Below are positions 8,480-16,384 of a stretch of 64,000 nt of DNA, one piece after another (position 1 is the stretch's first letter; every line of letters starts with the position of its first letter). The stretch is taken from contig NZ_JAKREV010000006.1 of the NCBI RefSeq assembly GCF_022664465.1, forward strand, positions 1 to 64,000, read 5' to 3'. The position numbers were made by a program, and so were the translations under genes. The notes beneath the pieces are model-generated. The model made no database searches. It was given only the letters and a program-made list of their open reading frames with translations, and was not told the origin of the DNA. This stretch comes from Sphingomonas hankookensis. Lineage in GTDB: Bacteria > Pseudomonadota > Alphaproteobacteria > Sphingomonadales > Sphingomonadaceae.

Positions 8480-9490
8480 CTAATCGGTGAACCCGGCAAG
8501 GAACGCGGCGACGTTGACGCCCAGCGCATCGACTGCATAGCCGCCCTCCATGACGATGGCGCAGGGCAGGCCGGCATCGGCGATCCGTCGTCCCATCGTC
8601 GTGAAATCGGCGGTCTGCAACGCGAACCCCGAAATCGGGTCGTCGATATAGGTGTCGGCTCCGAACGACACGACCAGCATCTTTGCGCCCCACTCTGCGA
8701 TCGCCGCCAGCGCCGTATCGAGCGCCGGGCGATACGCCGCCCAGTCGGTGCCGCGCGGCAGCGGCAGGTTCAGCGTCGTGCCCGCTCCGGCACCTTCGCC
8801 CCGTTCGTCGGCATGCCCCCAGTAGAACGGATAGTCGGTTCGCGGATCGGCATGGATTGATGCGAAGAACACGCTGTCGTCGCGCAGGAAGATGTCCTGC
8901 GTCCCATTGCCATGGTGATAATCGACATCGAGCACCGCAACCGGCCCCAGCCCCCGTGCGGCGGCATGGCGCGCGGCGATCGCGGCATTGTTCAGGAAAC
9001 AATATCCCCCTAGATAATCGGCCCCGGCATGATGGCCCGGCGGCCGGCACAGCGCGAAGCTGGTGCGGGCGCCATCTGCCACCGCATCGACCGCACTCAA
9101 TGCACTCTGCGCACCCCAATAGGCGGCATCCCAGCTATCTGCCGTGATCGGCGTCGACGCATCCATGCTGAACGCACCCAGACGCGCGTCGATACGCGTC
9201 AGGTCCAGCCGTCGGCGATGCACCACCGGGAACGTGTAACCGATCGCATCGCCCTCGCGTCCGGCCGCCTCCCACGCCGCCCATGCCTCCTGCAGGAACG
9301 TCAGATACTGGCCGTCGTGAACCGCTGCGATCGGTGCAAGGCCATGGTCTTGCGCCGCAGTGACGTTGCCGATCGCAGCCACGATCTGCGCCGTGCGATC
9401 GGGCGTTTCGGCGTAAGGGGTCCATCCGCCATTGTGGAATTCGCGCGCCGGGGCGTGGGCTGCCTGCCGGGAATCGAAGAACAGTTTCAT
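8480..9490 (-). CDS. Acetylpolyamine amidohydrolase / class II HDAC-family deacetylase
   Basis: The 336-residue zinc hydrolase belongs to the arginase/deacetylase fold. Catalytic features are in order: RPPGHHAG (His153-His154), DVDYHHGNGTQD (zinc ligands Asp190 and His192), SFGADTYIDDPI (third Asp about 283-284) and MEGGY (Tyr318). The length and the VDYHHGNGTQ motif fit bacterial acetylpolyamine amidohydrolases (AphA), which remove acetyl groups from N-acetylputrescine or N-acetylspermidine in the cytoplasm. ATG 9490 overlaps the stop of the PaiB-like gene (ATGA), so the two are translationally coupled. PaiA/PaiB genes in Bacillus concern polyamine acetylation, which makes polyamine deacetylation the likely role here. 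The exact substrate is not provable from sequence. Confidence 0.85.
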   Translation of the reverse strand: MKLFFDSRQAAHAPAREFHNGGWTPYAETPDRTAQIVAAIGNVTAAQDHGLAPIAAVHDGQYLTFLQEAWAAWEAAGREGDAIGYTFPVVHRRRLDLTRIDARLGAFSMDASTPITADSWDAAYWGAQSALSAVDAVADGARTSFALCRPPGHHAGADYLGGYCFLNNAAIAARHAAARGLGPVAVLDVDYHHGNGTQDIFLRDDSVFFASIHADPRTDYPFYWGHADERGEGAGAGTTLNLPLPRGTDWAAYRPALDTALAAIAEWGAKMLVVSFGADTYIDDPISGFALQTADFTTMGRRIADAGLPCAIVMEGGYAVDALGVNVAAFLAGFTD

Positions 9491-10077
9491 CACGCTTCCC
9501 TTCCGAATTGGTCCATCCATGCGGCCAGCGTCCGGTCGGCATGGCCGGAGACGATCTGGTCGAGGATGGCGGGTCGCTCGTCCTGGCCCAGCTTGAACCG
9601 GACGTCGAGATGACGAACCTTGGCGCGGAATGCGACAATGCGCGACAGCAGCGCGTCCCGGCGCGCACCCAATGCGCTGGTCGTCCAGCGTTCGGGCGCG
9701 GCGCGCTCCATGTGGTCGAGCAGCCGTTCGACCGAGCTTTCGGTCTCGTCCGGCACGAACGTGATATCGACTTCAATCCGCAGCGTCGCGAAGTTCCATG
9801 TCGGCGCCCAGTCGTCGGTCGCGACCAATGCCGGTGCGATATAGCCTGACGGTCCGTTGCACAGGATCACCCCCTTGGGGTCCTCGGTAAGGTCGGCGAC
9901 CAGCGGATTGGTGCGGCCGCAATGGCCCAATAGCGACACCAGTGCGCCGTTATCGCTGCATTCCGCCAGCAGCGGCAAAGGGCTGGCGTTGAACCGGGGC
10001 GAAACGACCCATGCCAGCGGATAGTGGTCGATGAGCATTGCCGCAGCGTGATGGGGATCGGCCGGAACGAAGCTCAT
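9490..10077 (-). CDS. PaiB-like FMN-binding protein / regulator
   Basis: The 195-residue protein resembles the PaiB family (FMN-binding split-barrel fold, often annotated negative transcriptional regulator). The N-terminus PADPHHAAAMLIDHYPLAWVVS, the central HCGRTNPLVADL and VILCNGPSGYIAPAL, and the tail GHADRTLAAWMDQF fit the family layout and its usual length of about 200 residues. PaiB-type proteins bind flavin; a DNA-binding role was described in Bacillus. It overlaps both neighbours by the ATGA pattern (start at 10077, stop at 9490), so it is the middle gene of a tight three-gene operon. Whether it is enzyme or regulator here is open. Confidence 0.8.
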   Translation of the reverse strand: MSFVPADPHHAAAMLIDHYPLAWVVSPRFNASPLPLLAECSDNGALVSLLGHCGRTNPLVADLTEDPKGVILCNGPSGYIAPALVATDDWAPTWNFATLRIEVDITFVPDETESSVERLLDHMERAAPERWTTSALGARRDALLSRIVAFRAKVRHLDVRFKLGQDERPAILDQIVSGHADRTLAAWMDQFGREA

Positions 10078-11018
10078 GGCCGCCGTGCCTGCAACGTTGC
10101 GGTGATCCAGCGCGCCTGATCGTCCAGCGCCTGCGCCGCAACCGGGGCGATCGACACCGCTTCGAGGAAACTGTGGGTGACGGATGCGTAGACGGTTGCC
10201 GTCACCGCGACGTCGGCATCGGCCAAGCGATCGGCAAAGGCGCGGTTGCTATCGGCTAAGATGTCGCATTCGGCGATCGCCAACATGACCGGCGGCAGGT
10301 CGTGCAGCGCCGCGCGGATCGGCGCTACCAGCGGATCGGCCAGCTCCGCCGGATCGGCGACGTAATTCTGCCAGAACGCCTCCATCTCCGGCACTTCCAG
10401 ATTATAGGTGGGGCCGTCGAAGCGCGCATAGCTGGGGCAGGGCAGGGGGTCGAACGCCCCATAATTCAACACCATTCCCGCCAGCGGCGGCAACCCGGCA
10501 TCGCGTCGCATCAGGCAGGCGGCGACTGAGAGGTTCGCACCGGCGGAATCGCCGCCGATCAGGATGGTGGTGGGGTCCAGTCCCCACGCCGCGCCCTCGC
10601 GTTCCAGCCACCGGGTAGCGGCGACGACTTCGTGCAACGCTGTCGGGAATCTCGCTTCGGGGGACAGGCTGTAATCGATGCCCAGCACGGCAATGCCGGC
10701 GCGCGCGGCATATTCGCGCATCAGCCGGTCATGGGTGTCGATGCTGAACAACATCCACCCGCCGCCATGGACGTACAGCATCACCGGCAGGTCGTCGGCC
10801 TCGGTGGGACGGTGCAGCCGCATCCGGATGCCATTGTGTTCGAACGTGCGGGTGCTCGCCATCTGCGGGCCGCCGCTCCGCCATTCGGCGCGGACCAGCT
10901 CGGCGATGCGGCGGCGGTCGGCAACGGTGCGCGCGGTCGCCACGTCATGACTTGCATAGCCGGCGTTCAGCCGGTCGATGAAGGTGCGGATATTGGGGTC
11001 GATCCTGGTGTCGACCAT
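10074..11018 (-). CDS. HSL-family alpha/beta-hydrolase (esterase/lipase)
   Basis: The 314-residue serine hydrolase belongs to the hormone-sensitive-lipase group. The motifs are HGGG (oxyanion hole) in VMLYVHGGGWMLF, GDSAGANL (nucleophile Ser), ECDILADSN (Asp) and VTHSF (His). There is no signal peptide, so it is probably cytoplasmic and acts on short acyl esters. I chose ATG 11018 (MVDTRIDPNIRTFIDRL), a typical family start; an open frame continues upstream without a convincing start. It is first in the operon with the PaiB-like protein and the deacetylase, and divergent from an AraC regulator. Its role beside a polyamine deacetylase is unclear; it could hydrolyse an ester or amide in the same pathway. 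Confidence 0.85.
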   Translation of the reverse strand: MVDTRIDPNIRTFIDRLNAGYASHDVATARTVADRRRIAELVRAEWRSGGPQMASTRTFEHNGIRMRLHRPTEADDLPVMLYVHGGGWMLFSIDTHDRLMREYAARAGIAVLGIDYSLSPEARFPTALHEVVAATRWLEREGAAWGLDPTTILIGGDSAGANLSVAACLMRRDAGLPPLAGMVLNYGAFDPLPCPSYARFDGPTYNLEVPEMEAFWQNYVADPAELADPLVAPIRAALHDLPPVMLAIAECDILADSNRAFADRLADADVAVTATVYASVTHSFLEAVSIAPVAAQALDDQARWITATLQARRP

Positions 11019-11141
11019 CGCCTCGTCACGCACGCGTCCATCTCCTGCCGCGCGCCGGCTGCCGGCTGCGCCCGTTTGCCGATCTGGCATAGAAACATGG
11101 GGGGCGGAACGCTTTGGCGAACGGGCCGATGACCATGCGAA

Positions 11142-11157
11142 ATGGGCCGCGGCCCAT
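11142..11157. promoter_or_regulatory. 16-bp perfect palindrome, candidate operator
   Basis: ATGGGCCGCGGCCCAT is its own reverse complement. It lies in the 209-bp gap between the leftward esterase operon and the rightward AraC gene, 71 bp before the AraC start. That is a suitable place for a regulator shared by both. Which protein binds it is not known; AraC proteins more often use direct repeats. Confidence 0.45.
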
Positions 11158-11227
11158 CCCCGGCGTTGCATCGGGGCGGCGCATGGCCCTTTATGTGGCT
11201 ATCATCGTCTTTCGTGGGGAACGGGCC

Positions 11228-11995
11228 ATGAAACACAGCCAGGACGTTCTCACCGTCGACCGACCTGTCGTGGCGTTGCAGGATGAATATCCCGCTGGCT
11301 TCGTCGACACGATGCACCGCCATGGGCATGTCCAGCTGCTCTATGCGTCGGCAGGGGTGATGTCGGTCCGTACGCCGGAACGGAGTTTCGTCGTTCCGCC
11401 GCAGCGCGCGGTATGGCTGCCCGTCGACACCGATCACGAGGTGAATTGCCGGGGTGCGGTGTCGCTGCGGACGCTGTATCTTCGCCCCGATATCTGCCCG
11501 GGCCACGGCGAATGCCGCGTGTTCGATGTCTCCGACTTCCTGCGCGCCCTGATCCTGGAGGTGGGCCGCTTCCCCCCCGAATATGATCCCGGTGGTCGCG
11601 AAGGGCGTATCGTCATGCTGTTGCTGGAAGAAATAGCCCGAATGCCCGATGCGCAGTTGAACATCCGCATGCCAAACGACCCCCGCCTCCTCCGCGTCTG
11701 CACCGCGATCCTCGAAAATCCGTCGGACATCCGGGACGTCGACGACTGGGCCGCGGTCGCCGGCATGGGACGCCGAACCTTTACCCGAAGTTTTCGACGG
11801 GAGACTGGTTCGGGACTGGGTACTTGGCGCCAACAGGCGCGATTGATGGAGGCATTGTCGCTGATCGCAATCGGCAAGCCGATTACGACGGTTGCCTTCG
11901 ATGTCGGCTATGAAAGTGCCAGCGGCTTCAGTGCCATGTTCCGGCGCAGCTTCGGAACATCGCCTCGGAACTATTGCAGGACTGCGAACCTCTGA
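11228..11995 (+). CDS. AraC-family transcriptional regulator
   Basis: The 255-residue regulator has an N-terminal cupin-like sensing domain (HRHGHVQLLYASAGVMSV, about residues 28-46) and a C-terminal double helix-turn-helix (about residues 165-250). The second HTH is recognised by ITTVAFDVGYESASGFSAMFRRSFGTSPRNY. It stands divergent from the esterase-PaiB-deacetylase operon and is its most likely regulator. ATG 11228 was chosen because the cupin sequence begins directly after it; upstream in-frame ATGs give unrelated sequence running through the palindrome at 11142. Confidence 0.88.
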   Translation: MKHSQDVLTVDRPVVALQDEYPAGFVDTMHRHGHVQLLYASAGVMSVRTPERSFVVPPQRAVWLPVDTDHEVNCRGAVSLRTLYLRPDICPGHGECRVFDVSDFLRALILEVGRFPPEYDPGGREGRIVMLLLEEIARMPDAQLNIRMPNDPRLLRVCTAILENPSDIRDVDDWAAVAGMGRRTFTRSFRRETGSGLGTWRQQARLMEALSLIAIGKPITTVAFDVGYESASGFSAMFRRSFGTSPRNYCRTANL

Positions 11996-12171
11996 ATAGC
12001 GTCTTTCATGATTTGATTCTGTCCGACTTTCAAGCGCTGGCCAATCTTTTATATAAACATCATCGAAGCGCAGGTCTAAGGCGTCGAGAAGGTCTGTTGC
12101 ATGGCACGTGGGTCAGCTTACCTGGCGACATCGTGCCAGACGTACGCAATACTGAACCGATCGCTAGGCAT

Positions 12172-12573
12172 TCAGCTACGCCCACGTCTCCAGCCATCGC
12201 GATCAGCGAAGAGTTTCTGCATTTCCGCCATGTTGTCGGTGCCCCACTGGCATAGCGGCTCTAGTGCCTGGGCAAGGTTCTGACCTAGCTGGGTCAGGGC
12301 GTAGTCGACCCGCGGTGGAACTTCCTTGTAATCGTTCCGGCATAGAATACCGTCCGCCTCGAGCTCCTTTAGTTGCTGAATCAACACCTTGTCACTGACG
12401 TCACGTATGGCACGCTTCAGTTCCCCATAGCGGGTCGGTCCGCGCAGCAGGAAATACAGGATCAGCGGTTTCCACTTGCCCGAGATCACCTTGAGCGTTG
12501 CGTCGAGGCCGCAGGTAAAGGCAGGCGCGATGGAGCGCTCGACGAGATGGTTGGCTGGAACCGTGTCAGACAT
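12172..12573 (-). CDS. HxlR-family transcriptional regulator
   Basis: The 133-residue winged-helix protein of the HxlR type shows the signature CGLDATLKVISGKWKPLILYFLLRGPTRYGELKRAI, followed by ISDK-like VSDKVLIQQLKELEADGILCR and the wing YKEVPPRVDYALTQLG. Such regulators often respond to reactive electrophiles through a conserved Cys near the N-terminus, here at residue 21. ATG 12573 (MSDTVPAN) was chosen over a TTG two codons upstream. It is divergent from an SDR gene with an 86-bp gap containing a TAGG repeat. The pair fits the common arrangement of an HxlR regulator controlling a neighbouring oxidoreductase. Confidence 0.88.
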   Translation of the reverse strand: MSDTVPANHLVERSIAPAFTCGLDATLKVISGKWKPLILYFLLRGPTRYGELKRAIRDVSDKVLIQQLKELEADGILCRNDYKEVPPRVDYALTQLGQNLAQALEPLCQWGTDNMAEMQKLFADRDGWRRGRS

Positions 12574-12607
12574 TCTCAATACTTACCAAAAGGTGCATAC
12601 TTGTCCT

Positions 12608-12626
12608 TAGGTAGGTAGGTAGGTAG
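12608..12626 (+). repeat. Tetranucleotide repeat (TAGG)4TAG in a promoter gap
   Basis: Four perfect TAGG units plus TAG lie between the HxlR and SDR starts, 33 bp before the SDR start. The nearby ACTTACC and GTGCATACTT resemble halves of the usual HxlR operator (ACTTAC-type). Tetranucleotide tracts can slip and change promoter spacing, so phase variation is possible but unproven. Confidence 0.55.
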
Positions 12627-12659
12627 CCAGTTTCGTGCAACCAATGGATGGAGGCACGT

Positions 12660-13394
12660 ATGAACAGACTAGAAGGCAAAATCGCGGTCATTACCGGGGG
12701 TGGCACGGGGATCGGCATGGCTTCGGCGAAGCGGTTCATCGCGGAGGGCGCGCTCGTCTATCTGTTCGGACGCAGAGCGGAGAAGCTGGACGCTGCGTTG
12801 GGGACGCTGGGCGCCAATGCGCGAGCGGTCGCCGGATCGGTTACCGATGCCGACGATCTGGACCGGCTATACGACACGGTGAAGCAGGCGCACGGCAAGC
12901 TCGACATCTTGTTCGCCAATGCGGGTACCGGTGCGCTGTCGCCGTTGTCCGAAATCACGCCCGACCATGTCGACGCCACGCTCGACGTCAATGTGAAGGG
13001 TACGATCTTCACGGTGCAGAAGGGTATCAGGCTGATGGAGCAGGGCGGTTCGGTCATCCTGACCGGCTCGACCACTGGCGTCATGGGAACGCCGGCGTTC
13101 AGCGTCTACAGCGCCTCGAAAGCGGCCGTCCGCAACCTTGCGCGTAGCTGGGCTCAGGATCTGCGGGGCACGGGGATTCGCGTCAATGTGTTGTCGCCGG
13201 GCCCAACGCTCACGGAACTGGCTGCCGAAGTCGTCGGGCGCGATGCCATGATCGAGATGGGCGCGACGACACCGATCGGACATGTCGGCGACCCATCGGA
13301 TGTGGCGGCTGCGGCGGCCTTCCTGGCATCGTCGGACAGCAGCTTCATGACAGGCAGCGAGCTATTCACTGACGGTGGCTTGGCGCAAATCTGA
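12660..13394 (+). CDS. Short-chain dehydrogenase/reductase (SDR)
   Basis: The 244-residue classical SDR has a TGGGTGIG cofactor loop (about residues 13-20), NAG (about 87-89), a catalytic Ser in LTGSTTG, and YSASK (Tyr-Lys pair, about 150-154). Arg in FGRRAEK after beta-2 suggests NADP(H). ATG 12660 is preceded by GGAGG at a 5-base spacing, which decides it against ATG 12648. It is probably controlled by the divergent HxlR regulator. The substrate is unknown; HxlR/SDR pairs often serve quinone or aldehyde reduction. Confidence 0.88.
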   Translation: MNRLEGKIAVITGGGTGIGMASAKRFIAEGALVYLFGRRAEKLDAALGTLGANARAVAGSVTDADDLDRLYDTVKQAHGKLDILFANAGTGALSPLSEITPDHVDATLDVNVKGTIFTVQKGIRLMEQGGSVILTGSTTGVMGTPAFSVYSASKAAVRNLARSWAQDLRGTGIRVNVLSPGPTLTELAAEVVGRDAMIEMGATTPIGHVGDPSDVAAAAAFLASSDSSFMTGSELFTDGGLAQI

Positions 13395-13397
13395 CGC

Positions 13398-13430
13398 GGC
13401 CGCCAGTTGGCACGGGACTGGCTGGCGGCC
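13398..13430 (+). terminator. Hairpin terminator after the SDR gene
   Basis: GGCCGCCAG (13398-13406) pairs perfectly with CTGGCGGCC (13422-13430), four bases after the SDR stop. The 3' flank CTTCAACC is a poor U-tract. Confidence 0.5.
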
Positions 13431-13478
13431 CTTCAACCGCGCGTGTCAGTCTCGGCCTCTACACAAGGCGGGATGAAC

Positions 13479-13538
13479 ATGAATGAATGGCTGATATCGG
13501 GAAGGGGATATAGCGCTTCGAATGACCGCATCTGGGTC
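13479..13538 (+). repeat. 60-bp dispersed intergenic repeat, copy B
   Basis: This copy starts ATGAATGAATGGCTGA and ends GAATGACCGCATCTGGGTC. Its last 20 bases are nearly identical to those of copy A. It ends 3 bp from the stop codon of the short tyrosine recombinase at 13542. Confidence 0.75.
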
Positions 13539-13541
13539 GGC

Positions 13542-14174
13542 TCAGACCTCAGTGCGTTCGGCCAGTTCTAAAGCGTCCTCCACGTCGACGCCCAAGTAGC
13601 GGACCGTGCTGTCGATCTTGGCATGGCCCAGAAGGATCTGAACGGCGCGGAGATTGCCCGTAGCCTTGTAGATAATCGATGCTTTCGTGCGCCGGAGCGA
13701 GTGCGTCCCGTAATCCTGAGCCGGAAGGCCGATGCCGACCACCCACTCGTGAACGAGACGGGCATACTGCCGCGTGCTCATGTGGGCCATGTAGTCGTTT
13801 CGGCTCGGAAAGACGAAGTCGTTCAGCGTCCCGCCGCGTCGCTCCAACCACGCTCGCATCGTCTTTCGTGCCGTATCCATCAGCTCGAACTGGACCGGAC
13901 GTTTGGTCTTCTGCTGAACCACAACGGCGCGGTCGCGGACGCGTCCGCCGGAAACTACATCGCCGATCCTCACCTTGACCACATCACAGCCGCGCAGCTT
14001 GCTATCGATGGCGAAGTCGAACAACGCTCGGTCGCGCAGTCGTCTATGCTGGTCGAGCCAGAAGCGAATGGCCCAGACCTGTTGCTGTTTCAGCGCCCGC
14101 TTCGCACCGATAAGCCGGCCCTCGTTCCAAGGTCGAAGTTCGTGAAAGGCGGGGTCCAACGACGAGTGCCCCAT
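13542..14174 (-). CDS. Short tyrosine recombinase / integrase
   Basis: The 210-residue protein corresponds to the catalytic domain of a tyrosine recombinase. Box I Arg is in DSKLRGCDVVKVRIGDV, HSLRRTKAS gives the His-x-x-Arg of box II, and GHAKIDSTVRY gives the second His and nucleophilic Tyr (about residue 192). A full core-binding SAM-like domain is lacking; only about 40 residues precede the catalytic region. No other mobile-element genes are adjacent. A decayed relative lies at 3648-3830 in the same orientation, and repeat copy B abuts its 3' end. It could be a stand-alone mobile integrase or a relic of an excised element. Confidence 0.8.
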   Translation of the reverse strand: MGHSSLDPAFHELRPWNEGRLIGAKRALKQQQVWAIRFWLDQHRRLRDRALFDFAIDSKLRGCDVVKVRIGDVVSGGRVRDRAVVVQQKTKRPVQFELMDTARKTMRAWLERRGGTLNDFVFPSRNDYMAHMSTRQYARLVHEWVVGIGLPAQDYGTHSLRRTKASIIYKATGNLRAVQILLGHAKIDSTVRYLGVDVEDALELAERTEV

Positions 14175-14444
14175 CGATCATCTCCATTGGGACGGATAGG
14201 CCAACCGAGCTTACGCAGGCGCGGTAAACCAACGGTTTGGAAATGTAGTTGATCGGCCGTCAGAGATGCTGAATGAGCGGCCGGTTTCGGGCGAGGCCTC
14301 GTAGTCGCAGCGCGGCCGCAACTGGGTCAAAATTGCTGCGACGTGACTCCATTGGCATGAGCAATTTGCCCGTGATGAATCTGGCACCAGCGGCACGGTC
14401 CAATCCTGAATAGTGGGCGGGCGCAAGGGCCCGCCTCACATTCA

Positions 14445-15206
14445 TTAAGACAGCGGCGGTTGCCCGTTTGACGCGGTCAGCCCGCCATCGACCGGCAGAT
14501 TCACGCCCGTCACGTAATGCGCATCGTCGCTCGCCAAGAACGCGATCGCCCCCGAGATATCGGCGGGCTGGGCACCGCGGCCCATCGGAATACGCTCTTC
14601 GAACTTGGCAATCAGCTCAGGCTGTTTCTTCATGCCCGCGGTCAGCGCGGTGTAGGTGAGCGACGGATTGACCGCGTTGACGCGGACGCCGTGCTTCGCC
14701 TCGTCCATTGCCAGCGCGCGGGTAAAGTTGCTGACCGCCCCTTTCGCGGCGCAGTAGAAGCTGTGGTTCCAGTCGCCACCCAGGCCCGACACTGACGACA
14801 CGTTGACGATGCAGCCCTTGGATTGCCGCAGGTGCGCGATCGCCGCGCGGCTCATGTGGACGACACCATAGAGATCGGTTTCGATCACCTTGGTGAATTC
14901 AGAGAAGTCGCCCTCGTCGACTTTGCCCAGATGATCGACGCCGGCGTCGTTGACCAGCACGTCGATCCGACTGAAGCGATCGATCGCAGCCTGGACGAGA
15001 GCTTCACATGCCGCGCGGTCCGACACGTCGATCTCGCGGGTTTCGACTGTGCCGTGCAGCTCGCCCGCCAGCTTGTCGAGCGCGGCCTTGTCGATGTCGC
15101 CTAACACCAGCGTTGCGCCTTCCTCAGCGAAGCGGCGCGCGGCGCCTTCACCGATCCCCGAGGCGGCACCGGTGATGACGATGACCTTGTTGGAAAAGCG
15201 CGCCAT
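14445..15206 (-). CDS. Short-chain dehydrogenase/reductase (SDR)
   Basis: The 253-residue classical SDR has TGAASGIG (residues about 12-19), Asp in LGDIDKA after beta-2 (suggesting NAD specificity), NDAG where NNAG is usual, Ser in NVSSVSG, and YCAAK (about 157-161). The C-terminal region FLASDDAHYVTGVNLPVDGG is typical. It is the last gene of a leftward cluster with two catalase-fold proteins and a hydrolase. A GGAG lies 8 bases before ATG 15206. The start overlaps the stop of a tiny upstream frame (15206-15250, TAATG). The substrate is unknown; an alcohol or hydroxy-acid from the neighbouring enzymes is a reasonable guess. Confidence 0.88.
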   Translation of the reverse strand: MARFSNKVIVITGAASGIGEGAARRFAEEGATLVLGDIDKAALDKLAGELHGTVETREIDVSDRAACEALVQAAIDRFSRIDVLVNDAGVDHLGKVDEGDFSEFTKVIETDLYGVVHMSRAAIAHLRQSKGCIVNVSSVSGLGGDWNHSFYCAAKGAVSNFTRALAMDEAKHGVRVNAVNPSLTYTALTAGMKKQPELIAKFEERIPMGRGAQPADISGAIAFLASDDAHYVTGVNLPVDGGLTASNGQPPLS

Positions 15207-15250
15207 TACGCATTCTCCGCCTGAACGTCGTGCTTGCCTTCGAACTTCAT
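15206..15250 (-). other. Possible 14-codon leader peptide before the SDR
   Basis: ATG 15250 opens a frame MKFEGKHDVQAENA whose TAA overlaps the SDR's ATG (TAATG). It has a Shine-Dalgarno-like AAAGGA 4-5 bases upstream. The peptide looks like the first residues of an SDR (MKFEGKH...), so it may be the relic of a duplicated or replaced SDR start rather than a leader. It could still couple translation. Expression is unproven. Confidence 0.35.
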
Positions 15251-15287
15251 GATTGTCCTTTCACTATCGTCAGCACTGGCGTTCAGC

Positions 15288-16373
15288 TCAGGCTGGAATG
15301 TCCCGGATGTCGGCGGTGTTCGCGGCGGCAATGCCGTTCTCTCGGTGGCGGAAGTCGCTGAGCGCCTGGTAGACCTGCATGCGCGCGCGCATCACGCCGC
15401 CCAGCGGGCGATGCACTTCCAGACTGTGGGCCGGGCGGAACGTCATCACCTCGTCGAAGTAGCGGACGCGGTCGGGACCATAGGCTGACTGCCGCGGCAG
15501 TCGGATCGTGGCGACGGTGCGATACGGGCTTTCGCTCGTCGGCCAGTCGACGGAGGTGTCCTCGATGGGCTGCGTCTCGGCATCGGTCCACAGCTGCGCC
15601 CGAAGCTCGAACACCGCATCGTTGCCCTCGAAGTAATCCACCGCGGCATGGCGGAAGCCATCCTCGTCCTGATGAGGGTCGAGCTGCCAATCGGCGAGTG
15701 CCTTTTGCTCGGCTGCAACGGGAAACGCCCCGATCTTGGCGACATGGTCACCGAGGCGCACCGGGCATTGGCTGTAATATTCCTCGACCAGCGGGTGGCT
15801 GAAGGGGTGACCATAGAAGTCGAGCGTCGGACTTGGACCGACGCCGACGGCGTTCAGGACCTTGTTGATGTTGCGAGCGACGGAGGCGGCTGCGCTCTTC
15901 ACTCCCTCGGGCATGGGAACCGTCAGGCCGATCTTCTTGGCCTGGGAGAGGAAGCCGGCGGCGGTCCCCGCCGGAAAGGTCGTGCCGCTGGCCAGGACGA
16001 AGTCCTGCGTCGGCGCGTCATGGCTGGGCAGCTTCGCGCCCTCGACGCCGAACACCTTGATCGACATGCCGCGATGAGTCGAGACGCGATCGCCGAGCTT
16101 CTCACCGGGTCCTTGCGCGAAGCGGACGGCGACATCGAACGTGCCGGGTTCCGCGAACAGGCCCTGTGCGAGCTCGGGCGGCAATCCGGGCGCGACGATG
16201 AGCTTGCCGATCACGCACGCCGTGCTCTTGGCATGGCTCGCCCGCACCGCGTGCCCATCGCGTTTCTCGACCGTCTGGCTCTCCTGGGTCATGCCCTGGA
16301 TAATGCCGTCGATGCTTTCCGATTCGCCCGGCTCACGTGTTTCGATGTCGGGCGAGTATCGCAAATAGGTCAT
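15288..16373 (-). CDS. Catalase-fold heme protein, paralogue 1
   Basis: The 361-residue protein belongs to the small catalase-related family (SrpA-like), shorter than true catalases (about 480 or more). The distal-His region is GHAVRASHAKSTACVIGKL. The heme-pocket strands VAVRFAQGPGEKLGDRVSTHRGMSIKVFG and the family block QDFVLASGTTF follow. C-terminal R-x-x-x-Y residues (MRARMQVYQALSDFR) occupy the proximal-ligand region. Relatives act as heme peroxidases or fatty-acid hydroperoxide enzymes rather than as efficient catalases. ATG 16373 was chosen; a GTG at 16388 overlapping the upstream stop is an alternative. A related paralogue lies at 18588-19676. Confidence 0.82.
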   Translation of the reverse strand: MTYLRYSPDIETREPGESESIDGIIQGMTQESQTVEKRDGHAVRASHAKSTACVIGKLIVAPGLPPELAQGLFAEPGTFDVAVRFAQGPGEKLGDRVSTHRGMSIKVFGVEGAKLPSHDAPTQDFVLASGTTFPAGTAAGFLSQAKKIGLTVPMPEGVKSAAASVARNINKVLNAVGVGPSPTLDFYGHPFSHPLVEEYYSQCPVRLGDHVAKIGAFPVAAEQKALADWQLDPHQDEDGFRHAAVDYFEGNDAVFELRAQLWTDAETQPIEDTSVDWPTSESPYRTVATIRLPRQSAYGPDRVRYFDEVMTFRPAHSLEVHRPLGGVMRARMQVYQALSDFRHRENGIAAANTADIRDIPA

Positions 16374-16384
16374 GGGATGTCCGA

